Positions 40,598-49,285 of a stretch of DNA of 64,000 nucleotides are shown here, one piece after another. The stretch comes from Streptomyces sp. 7-21 (lineage in GTDB: Bacteria; Actinomycetota; Actinomycetes; Streptomycetales; Streptomycetaceae). Both the position numbers and the translations under genes were made by a program. The notes below the pieces were generated by a model. It was not told where the DNA came from. It saw only the letters and a list, made by a program, of their open reading frames with translations, and searched no databases. Numbering within the stretch: the stretch's first letter is position 1; each line of letters starts with the position of its first letter. The stretch spans positions 29,756-93,755 of the forward strand of contig NZ_JAERRL010000019.1 of assembly GCF_016741785.1 (NCBI RefSeq), in the 5' to 3' direction.

Positions 40598-42739
40598 CTA
40601 CCCGTGCTCTTGATCACGGTGTCCCACGGATTTCTCGTCCTGGCTGGTTTCAGCCTGCTCTGTGGGCTCCCGCTCCGAAGCCGTGAGAGGACAGTCCGGG
40701 CGAGGACACCGGGTCGGCTCACGGCCCGGAAGGCTGGCCAGTGCCAGGCGAGCGCTCACGAGAGCCGGATCTTCCTGCTCCGGGTTGCCGTAGAGGAAGC
40801 GGGACATCGCGTCCAGGGGGGTGTGCGCGTCGCGCACCTCGGTGAGCAGTTGGTACGTGAAGGCCCGGTCCGCCTTGTTCTCATGGGCTGCTTGCGCCCA
40901 AGCCAGGAGCACACCGTAAGCCTGGTCCCGCACCTCGGGCTGCGAGAGCGTGGCCTGCCAGCCCTCGACGAGGAAATCCCGGTACTGCGGTTGTGACTGC
41001 GCCAACCTCATCAACGTCGGAAAGACACTCGAGGGCCACGAGGGGTCGACCAGGGCGAGGAAACCGCGGCTGCTACTGGCACTCTTCGGGAAACGGTTCA
41101 GCCAGGCGTCAACGCTGTTGACCACGCGGGCCAGTTCACGATCCCCACGCCCCGCATGAGCGACCAGTGCCTGGGCCGCAATCCTCGCTGGTTCGTCGTC
41201 GTACTTCAACAGATGGCGAATCCTGGTGAACGCGCGATGCGGCCAGGTGTCACGGTACCGTCCCTGGCAGACGTGCGCGACAACGGACCGCCGACTGGTC
41301 ACCGGGGACTGCGCCGCATCTAACAGCACCTGATGCGCTCGCCGCGCGAGTTCGGGAACGCTGGCCGCCTTGGTCAGCAACTCAGCGACTATCGCGATGC
41401 GGTCGCCGTCGGCCAGCTTCGCCCATTCCTCCATCACTGGAAAGAAGGGCCCCTCAGCAGCCGTGCGAGACAACTCCAGCAATCGTTCGCCTACTTGCCT
41501 CGCCCACGCGGCAGCGACTCCTCCTGGAGCAGTGATGTCGACGAGCCAGGCACGGGTGACAGCTCGTTCACTAATCCAGTGACGCCAGTCCGTGCGAATG
41601 GCCGACATGGCCAGCCCTGGGCGTTTCTCGAAGACCGCCCGGTCATCGTCGGTGACGTCAACGCCCACACCTTGCATCCTGCGGCGTGGACTGCGCCCCT
41701 CACGATAACGGCGCGCAGGCGGCTCACTGTTACCACCGAAGCGGAAAGCAGCCTTGATGCATGTCTCCAGAGGGGCGCCTTCCAGGTACGCGGCAGCCAG
41801 CAGCATGACGCGGTCCTGGCCACGAGTTACTCCCTCAACCAGCACATCATCGAGAAATCCAGACCACTCGCGGATCTCGTCACGTATGTCCCGCAGCTCC
41901 TGAATACCGGACTCAGGATCCTGCTTGCCACGCGCTCGTTGCATCGCCCGGTTGAGGCGATCGCTGGGGATGCGGGACAGCCTTTCAGCCATCGCGACAG
42001 CATCATCAGGACTGACATTCGGATGAATCAGTCCTGAGAAGACGCCGGCCTCCGCGCTTGATCCTCCGTTACCGAAGGACCAGCTTCTTCGCTGGGAGTC
42101 GTCCGCGAGCAATGCCGCCCGCTCCGGGACGGACAACCGGTGCTCGAGGTGTTTCCTGGCAACCTGCACCGCATCCGGGCGCTCCGCCGGCACGACGTAC
42201 CGGGCGTCTCCTGGCCACTGGTGGGTTCCGCAAATGATCACGAGACCGCTGCCGACGGCGGCGAGCTTCGCCGCCCAGGAGCACAGGGACTGCGCGGCGC
42301 TTAGTGACAATGGCCGGTTAGTGGCGTCGAAAACGTATCCCCGGCCCGCCACGGGTTCAGGAAGAATCTCCTCTTCCGGCGTCTCATCATCATCCCAGTC
42401 CTGTGTGATGTAGCGCAGCTCTGCCGGCTGGGGCCCATCGCCCAGGATGAGTTCGAGAGCACGCACCGCGGAAATGTCTCGGCCCGTTCCCGGATCACCC
42501 GCGATCACCGCTGCGCCGTCGGCCGACAGCACGCTGGCGGCGTGCTGCGGCGTAGCGGTATGCACCCACAGCGGCTCTCTGGCCGCCTCGCGCTTCTGTT
42601 TCGGCACCTCGAACGAGGGCACCTTCGGCCGCTTGACGATGCTGATAGTCCCGGTATTGGACCCGGCCACCTGCACCACCTGAGAGGAATGGCCAGAGAC
42701 CGACTGGGACACACCCGATTCGTGCGAGCTCGTGCTCAC
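40598..42739 (-). CDS. Large NTPase-like receptor with N-terminal amyloid-type motif
   Basis: A 713-residue protein of no named family. Residues ~15-34 read SGHSSQVVQVAGSNTGTI, an amyloid-signalling (RHIM-like V-Q-V) motif. It mirrors the C-terminal motif of the upstream gene product. A P-loop-like segment GDPGTGRD at 81-88 has Arg and Asp in place of the Lys and Ser/Thr of Walker A. A Walker B-like GYVFDAT follows, so the nucleotide site looks degenerate. The rest is helical with HEAT-like character (for example around 440-680). Its ATG overlaps the small partner gene (ATGA). Predicted: a receptor or regulator of a cell-death effector. Confidence 0.72.
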   Translation of the reverse strand: MSTSSHESGVSQSVSGHSSQVVQVAGSNTGTISIVKRPKVPSFEVPKQKREAAREPLWVHTATPQHAASVLSADGAAVIAGDPGTGRDISAVRALELILGDGPQPAELRYITQDWDDDETPEEEILPEPVAGRGYVFDATNRPLSLSAAQSLCSWAAKLAAVGSGLVIICGTHQWPGDARYVVPAERPDAVQVARKHLEHRLSVPERAALLADDSQRRSWSFGNGGSSAEAGVFSGLIHPNVSPDDAVAMAERLSRIPSDRLNRAMQRARGKQDPESGIQELRDIRDEIREWSGFLDDVLVEGVTRGQDRVMLLAAAYLEGAPLETCIKAAFRFGGNSEPPARRYREGRSPRRRMQGVGVDVTDDDRAVFEKRPGLAMSAIRTDWRHWISERAVTRAWLVDITAPGGVAAAWARQVGERLLELSRTAAEGPFFPVMEEWAKLADGDRIAIVAELLTKAASVPELARRAHQVLLDAAQSPVTSRRSVVAHVCQGRYRDTWPHRAFTRIRHLLKYDDEPARIAAQALVAHAGRGDRELARVVNSVDAWLNRFPKSASSSRGFLALVDPSWPSSVFPTLMRLAQSQPQYRDFLVEGWQATLSQPEVRDQAYGVLLAWAQAAHENKADRAFTYQLLTEVRDAHTPLDAMSRFLYGNPEQEDPALVSARLALASLPGREPTRCPRPDCPLTASEREPTEQAETSQDEKSVGHRDQEHG

Positions 42740-43143
42740 GAGCGGCCCTCCCCCGTGTGCAACTCGCCGAAGTTGTCGCGCCCTACCTGGATGACCGGCC
42801 CGCTGTTTCCCGTCGCGGACTGTGTCACGCCGCCCTGCCGGTCCGCCGGAGTGCGGCTTGCCAGCTGCTTCAGGTCATCAAGTACCTCGGGGTAATCCTC
42901 AGCCAGCGTCAGCAGCCGCCGCCGCCATCGCTCCTCGACCTCACCCTGGTCCAGGGAGTCGATCTGGGCCTGATCAGCGTCCAGCCGCCTCAGCTGTCGC
43001 GCCTCCTCTTCCTCGCCAGCACGACGGAATATCCGGGCGGCCAGACGCCTCACACTGCCCCACCCAGCCTTCGTCATCTCAGCCACAAGAGCACCCGAAG
43101 CAGCCGTGGCCACAGCAGCTAATGGGATCTCACCGTCCACCAT
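42736..43143 (-). CDS. Small helical effector-like protein ending in amyloid-type motif
   Basis: A 135-residue protein. Residues ~6-45 are Ala-rich and amphipathic (LAAVATAASGALVAEM, then WGSVRRLAARIFRR), followed by a charged helical region. The last ~25 residues contain SGPVIQVGRDNFGEL, an amyloid-type V-I-Q-V-G motif matching the N terminus of the next gene's product. ATG 43143 has AAGGAGGT eight bases upstream. The layout resembles bacterial Bell-type (HeLo-like) death effectors that are activated by prion-like templating from a receptor. Fold identity is inferred from pattern only. Confidence 0.7.
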   Translation of the reverse strand: MVDGEIPLAAVATAASGALVAEMTKAGWGSVRRLAARIFRRAGEEEEARQLRRLDADQAQIDSLDQGEVEERWRRRLLTLAEDYPEVLDDLKQLASRTPADRQGGVTQSATGNSGPVIQVGRDNFGELHTGEGRS

Positions 43144-43469
43144 CGTTTGCACCTCCTTGGAACCCGCATGCCGATGGGAAGCACGAGACAAGATCGCAAG
43201 TCCGGCAGCGCCGCGTGGCGGTTCAGCCGAGGTTGTCTTGAACAGACCCAGTTATGGCGACTACGTGACGCAAGCCTGCAAGAGAGCGCTGATGTCTGAC
43301 GTCCGGATGACCTCAGTCTGCCGGCAGTACGTTGGAGCAGGGGCAACGTCCCCCACGCCCGGAAGCTCGGCCGAGTCACGCTCGCGCAGCCCCAGCCGGC
43401 TTTGGCCCTCAGCACAACCAGAACGACCGGATCAACGACAACAGGACCAACGAAGAAGGAGGGCAGGCC
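43144..43469. other. Intergenic region between divergent accessory operon and SDR gene
   Basis: About 325 bases without a supported gene. It holds the AAGGAGGT ribosome site of the minus-strand operon and, at the right, the AAGGAGGG site of the SDR. The promoters of both presumably lie here, but no clear -10/-35 pair or operator repeat was recognised. Base composition is less GC-rich than the flanking core genes. Confidence 0.6.
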
Positions 43470-44318
43470 GTGAGCCCGCGTGAGACCCCCAGCACCGCAC
43501 CCGCCCTCGTCACGGGCGCCACCTCCGGGCTCGGCCGCGCCGTCGCCAGGGAACTCGCGGCCCAGGGCTGGACGGTGCTAATCCACGGCCGGGACCAGCG
43601 CCGCTGCGACGAGACCGTCGCCGAGCTCCGCGACGCGGGCGGCGTGGCGTACCCGTACCTCGCCAACCTCGCCTCGCTGCGTGAGACGGCCGCGCTGGGC
43701 CGCCGCATCGCCGCCGAACACCCTTCGCTAGGGCTGCTGGTGAACAACGCGGGCGTCGGTGCGGGCCGCGACCCGCACCGGCGGGAGCTGAGCGAGGACG
43801 GCTACGAGCTGCGCCTGGCCGTCAACTACCTGGCACCCGTGGTGCTCACCCGCTCCCTGCGGGCACCGCTGCGGGCGGCCTCGGGCGCCCAGGTCGTCAA
43901 CGTCGGCTCGATCGGGCAGAGCCCGGTGGACATGGACGACCCGCAGTTCACCAAGGGCTACCACGGCATGGAGGCGTACACGCGCAGCAAGTTCGCGCTG
44001 GCGGCGTTCACCATGACCATCGCCGAGGACTACTGGCGCGACAAGATCGCGGTCAACTGCGTCCACCCCGCCAACTACATGGACACCACCATGGTGCGTC
44101 AGGCGGGCGTGCGCCCCTGGTCGTCCGTGGCCGAGGGCACTGCCAGCGTGCTCCACACCATCGACGCCGGCCGCAACGGGGAGACCGGGCAGTACTTCGA
44201 CCAGACGCGGCGCTCCAGGGCCCACCGCGGCGTCTACGACCCGAAGACGCAGCATCGTCTCGCCGACCTCACCGACACCCTGGTCGCGCCGCTGGAAAAC
44301 CCCACCGCCCGCTGGTGA
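43470..44318 (+). CDS. Short-chain dehydrogenase/reductase
   Basis: A 282-residue SDR. The cofactor motif is TGATSGLG near residue 19, the structural motif is NNAG, and the catalytic Tyr-Lys pair is in YTRSK with a Ser upstream in VNVGSIG. The IHGRDQRR stretch after strand 2 suggests NADP preference. Extended retinol-dehydrogenase-like members share the late VYDPKTQ-type tail. GTG 43470 follows AAGGAGGG. It stands alone, followed immediately by a FabI relic. The substrate is unknown. Confidence 0.9.
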   Translation: MSPRETPSTAPALVTGATSGLGRAVARELAAQGWTVLIHGRDQRRCDETVAELRDAGGVAYPYLANLASLRETAALGRRIAAEHPSLGLLVNNAGVGAGRDPHRRELSEDGYELRLAVNYLAPVVLTRSLRAPLRAASGAQVVNVGSIGQSPVDMDDPQFTKGYHGMEAYTRSKFALAAFTMTIAEDYWRDKIAVNCVHPANYMDTTMVRQAGVRPWSSVAEGTASVLHTIDAGRNGETGQYFDQTRRSRAHRGVYDPKTQHRLADLTDTLVAPLENPTARW

Positions 44319-44462
44319 GCGCTGCGGCCGCCCCTGGCCTGGGACGTCCACGACGCCGAGCCGGCGGCACGGGCCTGCGCGGTCCTGCTGTCGGACTGGC
44401 TGCCCGCCACCACCGGCGAGGTCCTCCACGTCGACGGCGGCCTCCACGCCGTCATGGTCTGA
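44319..44462 (+). pseudogene. C-terminal relic of enoyl-ACP reductase (FabI)
   Basis: Read in the frame ending at TGA 44460-44462, the sequence gives LAWDVHDAEPAARACAVLLS, then DWLPATTGEVLHVDGG and a short end LHAVMV. This is the FabI C terminus (AxxxLLSDWFPATTGEIxHVDGGxHA). Only about 45 residues remain and there is no start or cofactor domain. The relic follows the SDR stop directly. It probably marks a former fabI-type gene replaced or deleted here. Confidence 0.82.
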
Positions 44463-44549
44463 CCGCACCGCGGCAGGCGGCGGCCGGCCCCCGCGCGGGA
44501 GCCCGCCGCCGCCCCGCGGCGGCACACGCGGCGGCCCAGCCCGCGCCGG

Positions 44550-46277
44550 TCAGGCGCCCAGCAGCCGGCGCACCCGCTCCTCGCCCACCGCCAGCAGCAG
44601 CGTCGGCAGCCGCGGCCCGGTGTCGCCGCCGACCAGCAGCCGGTACAGCAGGGCGAAGAACTCCCGCTGCGCCTTCTTCAGTTCGGGCGTCGGCTTGGCA
44701 TCCACGTCCAGCCCCGCCTGGAGCTTCGGCACGCCGTACACCAGCGTCGTCAGCCCTTCCAGCGACCAGTGGTCGGCCAGCCCGTCCAGCAGCAGCCGCA
44801 GCGACTCCCGCTCCCGCTCGCCGAGGGAGTCCAGCAGCTCCCGGTCCGGCTCCTCACGCACCCGGGTCCGCTGCTCGGCGGGCATCTGCGTCTCCACCCA
44901 CCGCGCCGCCCGGTCCAGCCGGGGCCGCGTCTCGTCCAGCGACCGCACCGGGTTCTCCGGATCGACCTCCCGCAGGATCCGCAGCGTCTGCGCGTCATCC
45001 CCGGTGGTGATGTCCACCACCGACGCCAGCATGCGGAACGGCAGCGGCCGGGGCGTCGTCGGCAGCGGCCCGGCGGCCGTGCCCACCGCCCGCGCGTACG
45101 CCGCCGCGTCCGCCGGCTGCGCCGTGCCCGCGGCGACCTTCCGCGACAGCGCGTCCCACTCGTCGTAGGTGCGCTGGATCTCCCCGTCGAAGGCGATCTT
45201 GAACGACTGGTTGGGGCGGCGCCGCGCGTACAGCCAGCGCAGCAGCGGCGCCTCCATGATCTCCAGCGCGTCCGCCGCGATCGGCACCCGGCCCTTGGAA
45301 CTGGACATCTTCGACATCCCGCTGATGCCGACGAACGCGTACATCGGCCCGATCGGCCGCTCGCCGCCGAAGATCTCCGACACCAGCTGCCCGCCGACGA
45401 CCCACGACGACCCCGGCGAGTGGTGGTCGACACCGGCCGGCTCGAACACCACGCCCTCGTACACCCAGCGCATCGGCCAGTCGACCTTCCACACCAGCTT
45501 GCCGTGGTGGAACTCCGACAGCCGCACCGTCTCGGCGTGCCCGCACGAGGCGCAGGTGTACCGCAGCTCGGTGGTGTCGTCGTCGTACGACGTCACCGTC
45601 GTGGTGTCCCGCTCGCAGGAGGTGCAGTACGGCTTGTACGGGTAGTACTCGCCGCTGCCGCCGCTGCCGTCGTCCTCACCGGCCGCGCCGGAACCCTCCA
45701 GCGCCTGCCGCTCCGCCTCGTCGGCGGCGTCCTCCGGCTTCGGCGCCGCTTCCTTCTGCTTGGTGCGGTAACGGGCGAGCACCTCGTCGATGCGCCGCCG
45801 CTCCCGCATCGCGAACAGGATCTGGTCGCGGTAGGCGCCCGCGGTGTACTGCGCGGTCTGGCTGATGGCCCGCACCTCGACACCCAGCTCCGCCAGGGCG
45901 GCCAGCATCGGAGCCTTGAAGTGCTCCGCCCAGTTGGCGTGCGGCGAGCCGGGCGGGGCGGGCACGGACGTCAGCGGCTTGCCGACGTGCTCGCGCCACG
46001 ACTCGTCCACGCCGTCCACGCCCGCCGGCACCTTGCGGAACCGGTCGTAGTCGTCCCAGGACAAGAGGTGCACGCAGTCGATGCCGCGCCGCTTGATCTC
46101 GTCGGCCACCAGGTGCGGGACCATGATCTCCCGCAGGTTCCCCAGGTGGATCGGCCCGGACGGGCTCACACCCGAGGCACAGACCACGGGTTTGCCCGGC
46201 GCGCGGCGCTCCGCCTCGGCGATGACCTCGTCCGCGAGTCGGGAGACCCAGTCGGTCTCCGGGGTGGTCTGGGCCAC
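44550..46277 (-). CDS. lysS: Lysyl-tRNA synthetase, class I
   Basis: A 575-residue class I (archaeal-type) LysRS. The HIGH-type motif is PIHLGN at 42-47 and the KMSKS-type motif is KMSSSKG in the middle of the chain. A zinc ribbon with CTSCE and CASCGH pairs lies near residues 230-265. An acidic Ser/Gly insert precedes the ribbon. GTG 46277 gives the usual VAQTTPETDWVSRLADEV opening. AAGGAG lies twelve bases upstream. It is divergent from argS, 114 bases away. Confidence 0.95.
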   Translation of the reverse strand: MAQTTPETDWVSRLADEVIAEAERRAPGKPVVCASGVSPSGPIHLGNLREIMVPHLVADEIKRRGIDCVHLLSWDDYDRFRKVPAGVDGVDESWREHVGKPLTSVPAPPGSPHANWAEHFKAPMLAALAELGVEVRAISQTAQYTAGAYRDQILFAMRERRRIDEVLARYRTKQKEAAPKPEDAADEAERQALEGSGAAGEDDGSGGSGEYYPYKPYCTSCERDTTTVTSYDDDTTELRYTCASCGHAETVRLSEFHHGKLVWKVDWPMRWVYEGVVFEPAGVDHHSPGSSWVVGGQLVSEIFGGERPIGPMYAFVGISGMSKMSSSKGRVPIAADALEIMEAPLLRWLYARRRPNQSFKIAFDGEIQRTYDEWDALSRKVAAGTAQPADAAAYARAVGTAAGPLPTTPRPLPFRMLASVVDITTGDDAQTLRILREVDPENPVRSLDETRPRLDRAARWVETQMPAEQRTRVREEPDRELLDSLGERERESLRLLLDGLADHWSLEGLTTLVYGVPKLQAGLDVDAKPTPELKKAQREFFALLYRLLVGGDTGPRLPTLLLAVGEERVRRLLGA

Positions 46278-46391
46278 GGTGAGCCACGTCTCCTTCAGTG
46301 TTCCTGCCTGTGGTGCGCCCATTCTCCCACCCGGGCAACGGGGGGCGGGACGCCCGGGGGCGCAGGGCACACGCGTGGGATACTGCCAGGC

Positions 46392-48176
46392 ATGAGTCCC
46401 GTTCCGTCCCTCACCGCAGCAGTCAACCAGCGCCTCGCCGACGCCCTCGCGGCGGCCCGGCCCGACGCCGCCGGCGCCGACCCGCTGCTGCGACGAAGCG
46501 ACCGGGCGGACCTCCAGGCCAACGGCATGCTGGCGCTGGCCAAGCGGCTGCGCGGCAACCCCAGGGAACTCGCCGCCGAGGTCGCCGCGGCCGTCACCAC
46601 CGGGGACCTTATCCGGGACATCGAGGTCTCCGGCCCCGGCTTCCTCAACATCAACGTCACCGACGAGGCGATCCTCACCACCCTGGCCGCCCGCGCCGCC
46701 GACGACCGCCTCGGCGTGCCCGTCACCGCCGAGCCCCGGCGGATGATCATCGAGTACTCGCAGCCGAACGTCGCCAAGGAGATGCACGTCGGCCACCTGC
46801 GGTCCACGGTCATCGGTGACGCACTCGTGCGGATCATGGAATTCCGCGGCGAGACGGTGATCCGGCGCAACCACATCGGCGACTGGGGCACCCAGTTCGG
46901 CATGCTCATCCAGTACCTGATCGAGCACCCGCACGAGCTGGACCACGAGCAGGACAGCGAGCAGGACAGCACCGGCACCGGCAAGCAGAGCGGCAACGCC
47001 GCGATGTCCCGCCTGATGCGGCTGTACCGGGACTCCCGCGCCCTGTTCGACTCCGACGAGGAGTTCAAGAACCGCGCCCGGCGCCGCGTCGTCGAGCTCC
47101 AGGCGGGCGACCCCGAGACCCGCGCGCACTGGCAGCGCATCGTCGACGAGTCCAAGATCTACTTCAACGCCGTCTACCGGCGCCTGGGCGTGCTGCTGAA
47201 CGACGATGACCTCGTCGGCGAGTCCGCCTACAACGACGACCTGCCCACGCTGGCCAAGGAGCTGGAGGACTCCGGCGTCGCCGTCCGCTCCGAGGGCGCG
47301 CTGTGCGTGTTCTTCGACGACGTCAAGGGCCCCGACGGCAAGCCCGTGCCGCTGATCGTGCAGAAGGCCGACGGCGGCTTCGGCTACGCCGCCACCGACC
47401 TGGCCGCCGTCCGCAACCGCATCGGCACCCTGCGCGCCGACACCATGCTGTACGTCGTGGACGCCCGGCAGGCGCTGCACTTCAAGATGGTCTTCGAGAC
47501 CGCCCGCCGCGCCGGCTGGCTGCCCGAAGGCGCCGCGCACCACCTGCCGTTCGGCACCGTGCTCGGCACCGACGGCAAGCCGTTCAAGACCCGCTCCGGC
47601 GAGGTCGTGCGGCTGATGGACCTGCTGGACGAGGCCGTCGAGCGCGCCGCCGCCGTGGTGCGGGAGAAGGCGCCGGACCTCAGCGACGCCGAGGTCGCCG
47701 AGCGCGCCGAGCAGGTCGGCATCGGCGCCGTGAAGTACGCCGACCTGTCCACCTCCCGCTCCCGCGACTACGTCTTCGACCTGGACCGCATGGTCTCGCT
47801 CAACGGCGACACCAGCGTGTACCTCCAGTACGCCTACGCCCGGATCCAGTCGATCCTGCGGCGCGCCCCCGAGTCGGCGCGCGCCGAGGCCCGGCCCGGC
47901 CTGGCGCTCGAGCCCGCCGAGCGGGCCCTGGGGCTGCACCTGGACGCCTTCGCCGAGACCCTCGACGCGGTCGCCGAGACGTACGAGCCGCACAAGCTGG
48001 CCGCCTACCTCTACGGGCTGGCCACGCAGTACAGCGCGTTCTACGAGCACTGCCCGGTGCTCAGCGCCGACGACCCGGACACCGTCGCCAACCGGCTGTT
48101 CCTGTGCGAGCTGACCGCCCGCACGCTGCGCCAGGGCATGGCGCTGCTCGGCATCGAGACGCCGGAGCGCCTCTAG
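46392..48176 (+). CDS. argS: Arginyl-tRNA synthetase
   Basis: A 594-residue class I ArgRS. The N-terminal Add-1 domain leads to the HIGH-type motif HVGH at 132-135 in KEMHVGHLRSTVIGD. NRNHIGDWGTQFGM-like and SYNDDLP-type segments follow, then the DALR anticodon-binding domain with VYLQYAYARIQSI. A KMSK-like loop is seen as GKPFKTRSG. It is divergent from lysS. Its TAG stop overlaps the stop of the convergent serine hydrolase within a CTAG palindrome. Confidence 0.96.
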   Translation: MSPVPSLTAAVNQRLADALAAARPDAAGADPLLRRSDRADLQANGMLALAKRLRGNPRELAAEVAAAVTTGDLIRDIEVSGPGFLNINVTDEAILTTLAARAADDRLGVPVTAEPRRMIIEYSQPNVAKEMHVGHLRSTVIGDALVRIMEFRGETVIRRNHIGDWGTQFGMLIQYLIEHPHELDHEQDSEQDSTGTGKQSGNAAMSRLMRLYRDSRALFDSDEEFKNRARRRVVELQAGDPETRAHWQRIVDESKIYFNAVYRRLGVLLNDDDLVGESAYNDDLPTLAKELEDSGVAVRSEGALCVFFDDVKGPDGKPVPLIVQKADGGFGYAATDLAAVRNRIGTLRADTMLYVVDARQALHFKMVFETARRAGWLPEGAAHHLPFGTVLGTDGKPFKTRSGEVVRLMDLLDEAVERAAAVVREKAPDLSDAEVAERAEQVGIGAVKYADLSTSRSRDYVFDLDRMVSLNGDTSVYLQYAYARIQSILRRAPESARAEARPGLALEPAERALGLHLDAFAETLDAVAETYEPHKLAAYLYGLATQYSAFYEHCPVLSADDPDTVANRLFLCELTARTLRQGMALLGIETPERL

Positions 48177-49285
48177 GGGTCCTCCCCGCGCGGCACCGGC
48201 AGGCCGGCGGCGCGCGCCAGCACGCGGGCCGGGGCACGGCGGTAGGCGCTGTCCGTGCCCCGCTCCCGCGACGGGTGGACCCGGTTGGTCAGCAGCACCA
48301 GCAGGCTGCCCGTGCGCGGATCGGCCACCAGGCTGGTGCCGGTGAAGCCGGTGTGGCCGAACGAACCGGGCGAGGCCAGCGCGTCCATGTACCACGGCTG
48401 GTCCAGCTGCCAGCCCAGCCCGCGCGCCGCCGCCGGGCCCAGCCCGGCGTTGTGGTTGGTCAGCACGCGCCGCGTCCACTCCTCGCTCAGCAGCCGCCGC
48501 TCACCCAGCCGGCCGCCGTTGAGCATCGCCTGCGCCAGCGCGGCCAGGTCGGCGGCGGTGGAGAAGATCCCGGCATGGCCCGCCACCCCGCCCAGGTAGT
48601 ACGCGTTCTCGTCGTGCACCTCGCCGCGCACCAGGCCGCGCCCCGTCCCCGGCTGGTACTCGGTCGCGGCGATCCGCGGCAGCAGCGCGGGCGGTGGCGT
48701 GAAACCGGTGTCGGCCAGGCCCAGCGGCCGCGTCACGTGCGCCGCGACCAGCTCGTCCAGCGGCCGGCCCGCCGCCGCCTCGGCGACCGCGCCGGCCGCG
48801 ATCAGGCCCAGGTCGGAGTAGGCGTAGCCGGTGCCCGGCGGGTACGCCAGGTCCGCCTCGCCGATCGCCGCGAGCCGCGCCGCGTTGTCCGGATACGGCC
48901 CCAGGTCCGCCCACGGCGGCAGCCCGGCCGTGTGCGTCAGCAGCCGCCACACCGGCACCACCGGCCGGAAGCCCGGCAGGTAGCGCCCCACCGGCGCGTC
49001 GAGGTCCAGCACGCCCCGCTCGGCCAGCCGCGCCACCACCACCGCCGTGAACAGCTTCGTCAGCGACGCGATGTCAAAGACCGTGTCCGGGCGCATGGGC
49101 ACGCGCTCCCCACGCCAGCGCACGGCCCAGCCGCGCGCCGCGTGCGTCACGATCACGCCGTCCCGCGCCGCCAGCAGCACGAAGCCGGGGTAGTCGCGCC
49201 CCAGCCGCTCCTCGGCTACCGGCACCAGGCGGGCCACGTGCTCTTCCCGCAGGCCCGCCTCGCGCGGGCTACCGGTCCGCAGCAC
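48173..49285 (-). CDS. Class C beta-lactamase-related serine hydrolase
   Basis: A 370-residue penicillin-recognising enzyme of the beta-lactamase/DD-peptidase/esterase family. Active-site motifs are Ser-Leu-Thr-Lys in IASLTK, Tyr-Ser-Asp in YAYSDLG and His-Thr-Gly in GHTGFTG. No export signal is obvious. It starts with GTG and overlaps the SDR upstream by 17 bases. It ends tail-to-tail with argS. Such proteins may be esterases or D-amino-acid hydrolases rather than lactamases. Confidence 0.88.
   Translation of the reverse strand: MLRTGSPREAGLREEHVARLVPVAEERLGRDYPGFVLLAARDGVIVTHAARGWAVRWRGERVPMRPDTVFDIASLTKLFTAVVVARLAERGVLDLDAPVGRYLPGFRPVVPVWRLLTHTAGLPPWADLGPYPDNAARLAAIGEADLAYPPGTGYAYSDLGLIAAGAVAEAAAGRPLDELVAAHVTRPLGLADTGFTPPPALLPRIAATEYQPGTGRGLVRGEVHDENAYYLGGVAGHAGIFSTAADLAALAQAMLNGGRLGERRLLSEEWTRRVLTNHNAGLGPAAARGLGWQLDQPWYMDALASPGSFGHTGFTGTSLVADPRTGSLLVLLTNRVHPSRERGTDSAYRRAPARVLARAAGLPVPRGEDP

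Noticed and set aside
44463..44549. GC-rich inverted repeats between the FabI relic and lysS
   Set aside because: Several short CGGCGG/CCGCCG pairings are possible, but no single clean stem stands out and simple GC bias explains them.
46278..48479. Upstream extension of the lysS frame across argS
   Set aside because: The extension lies antisense to argS and has no LysRS homology. The real enzyme begins at 46277 with the usual opening.
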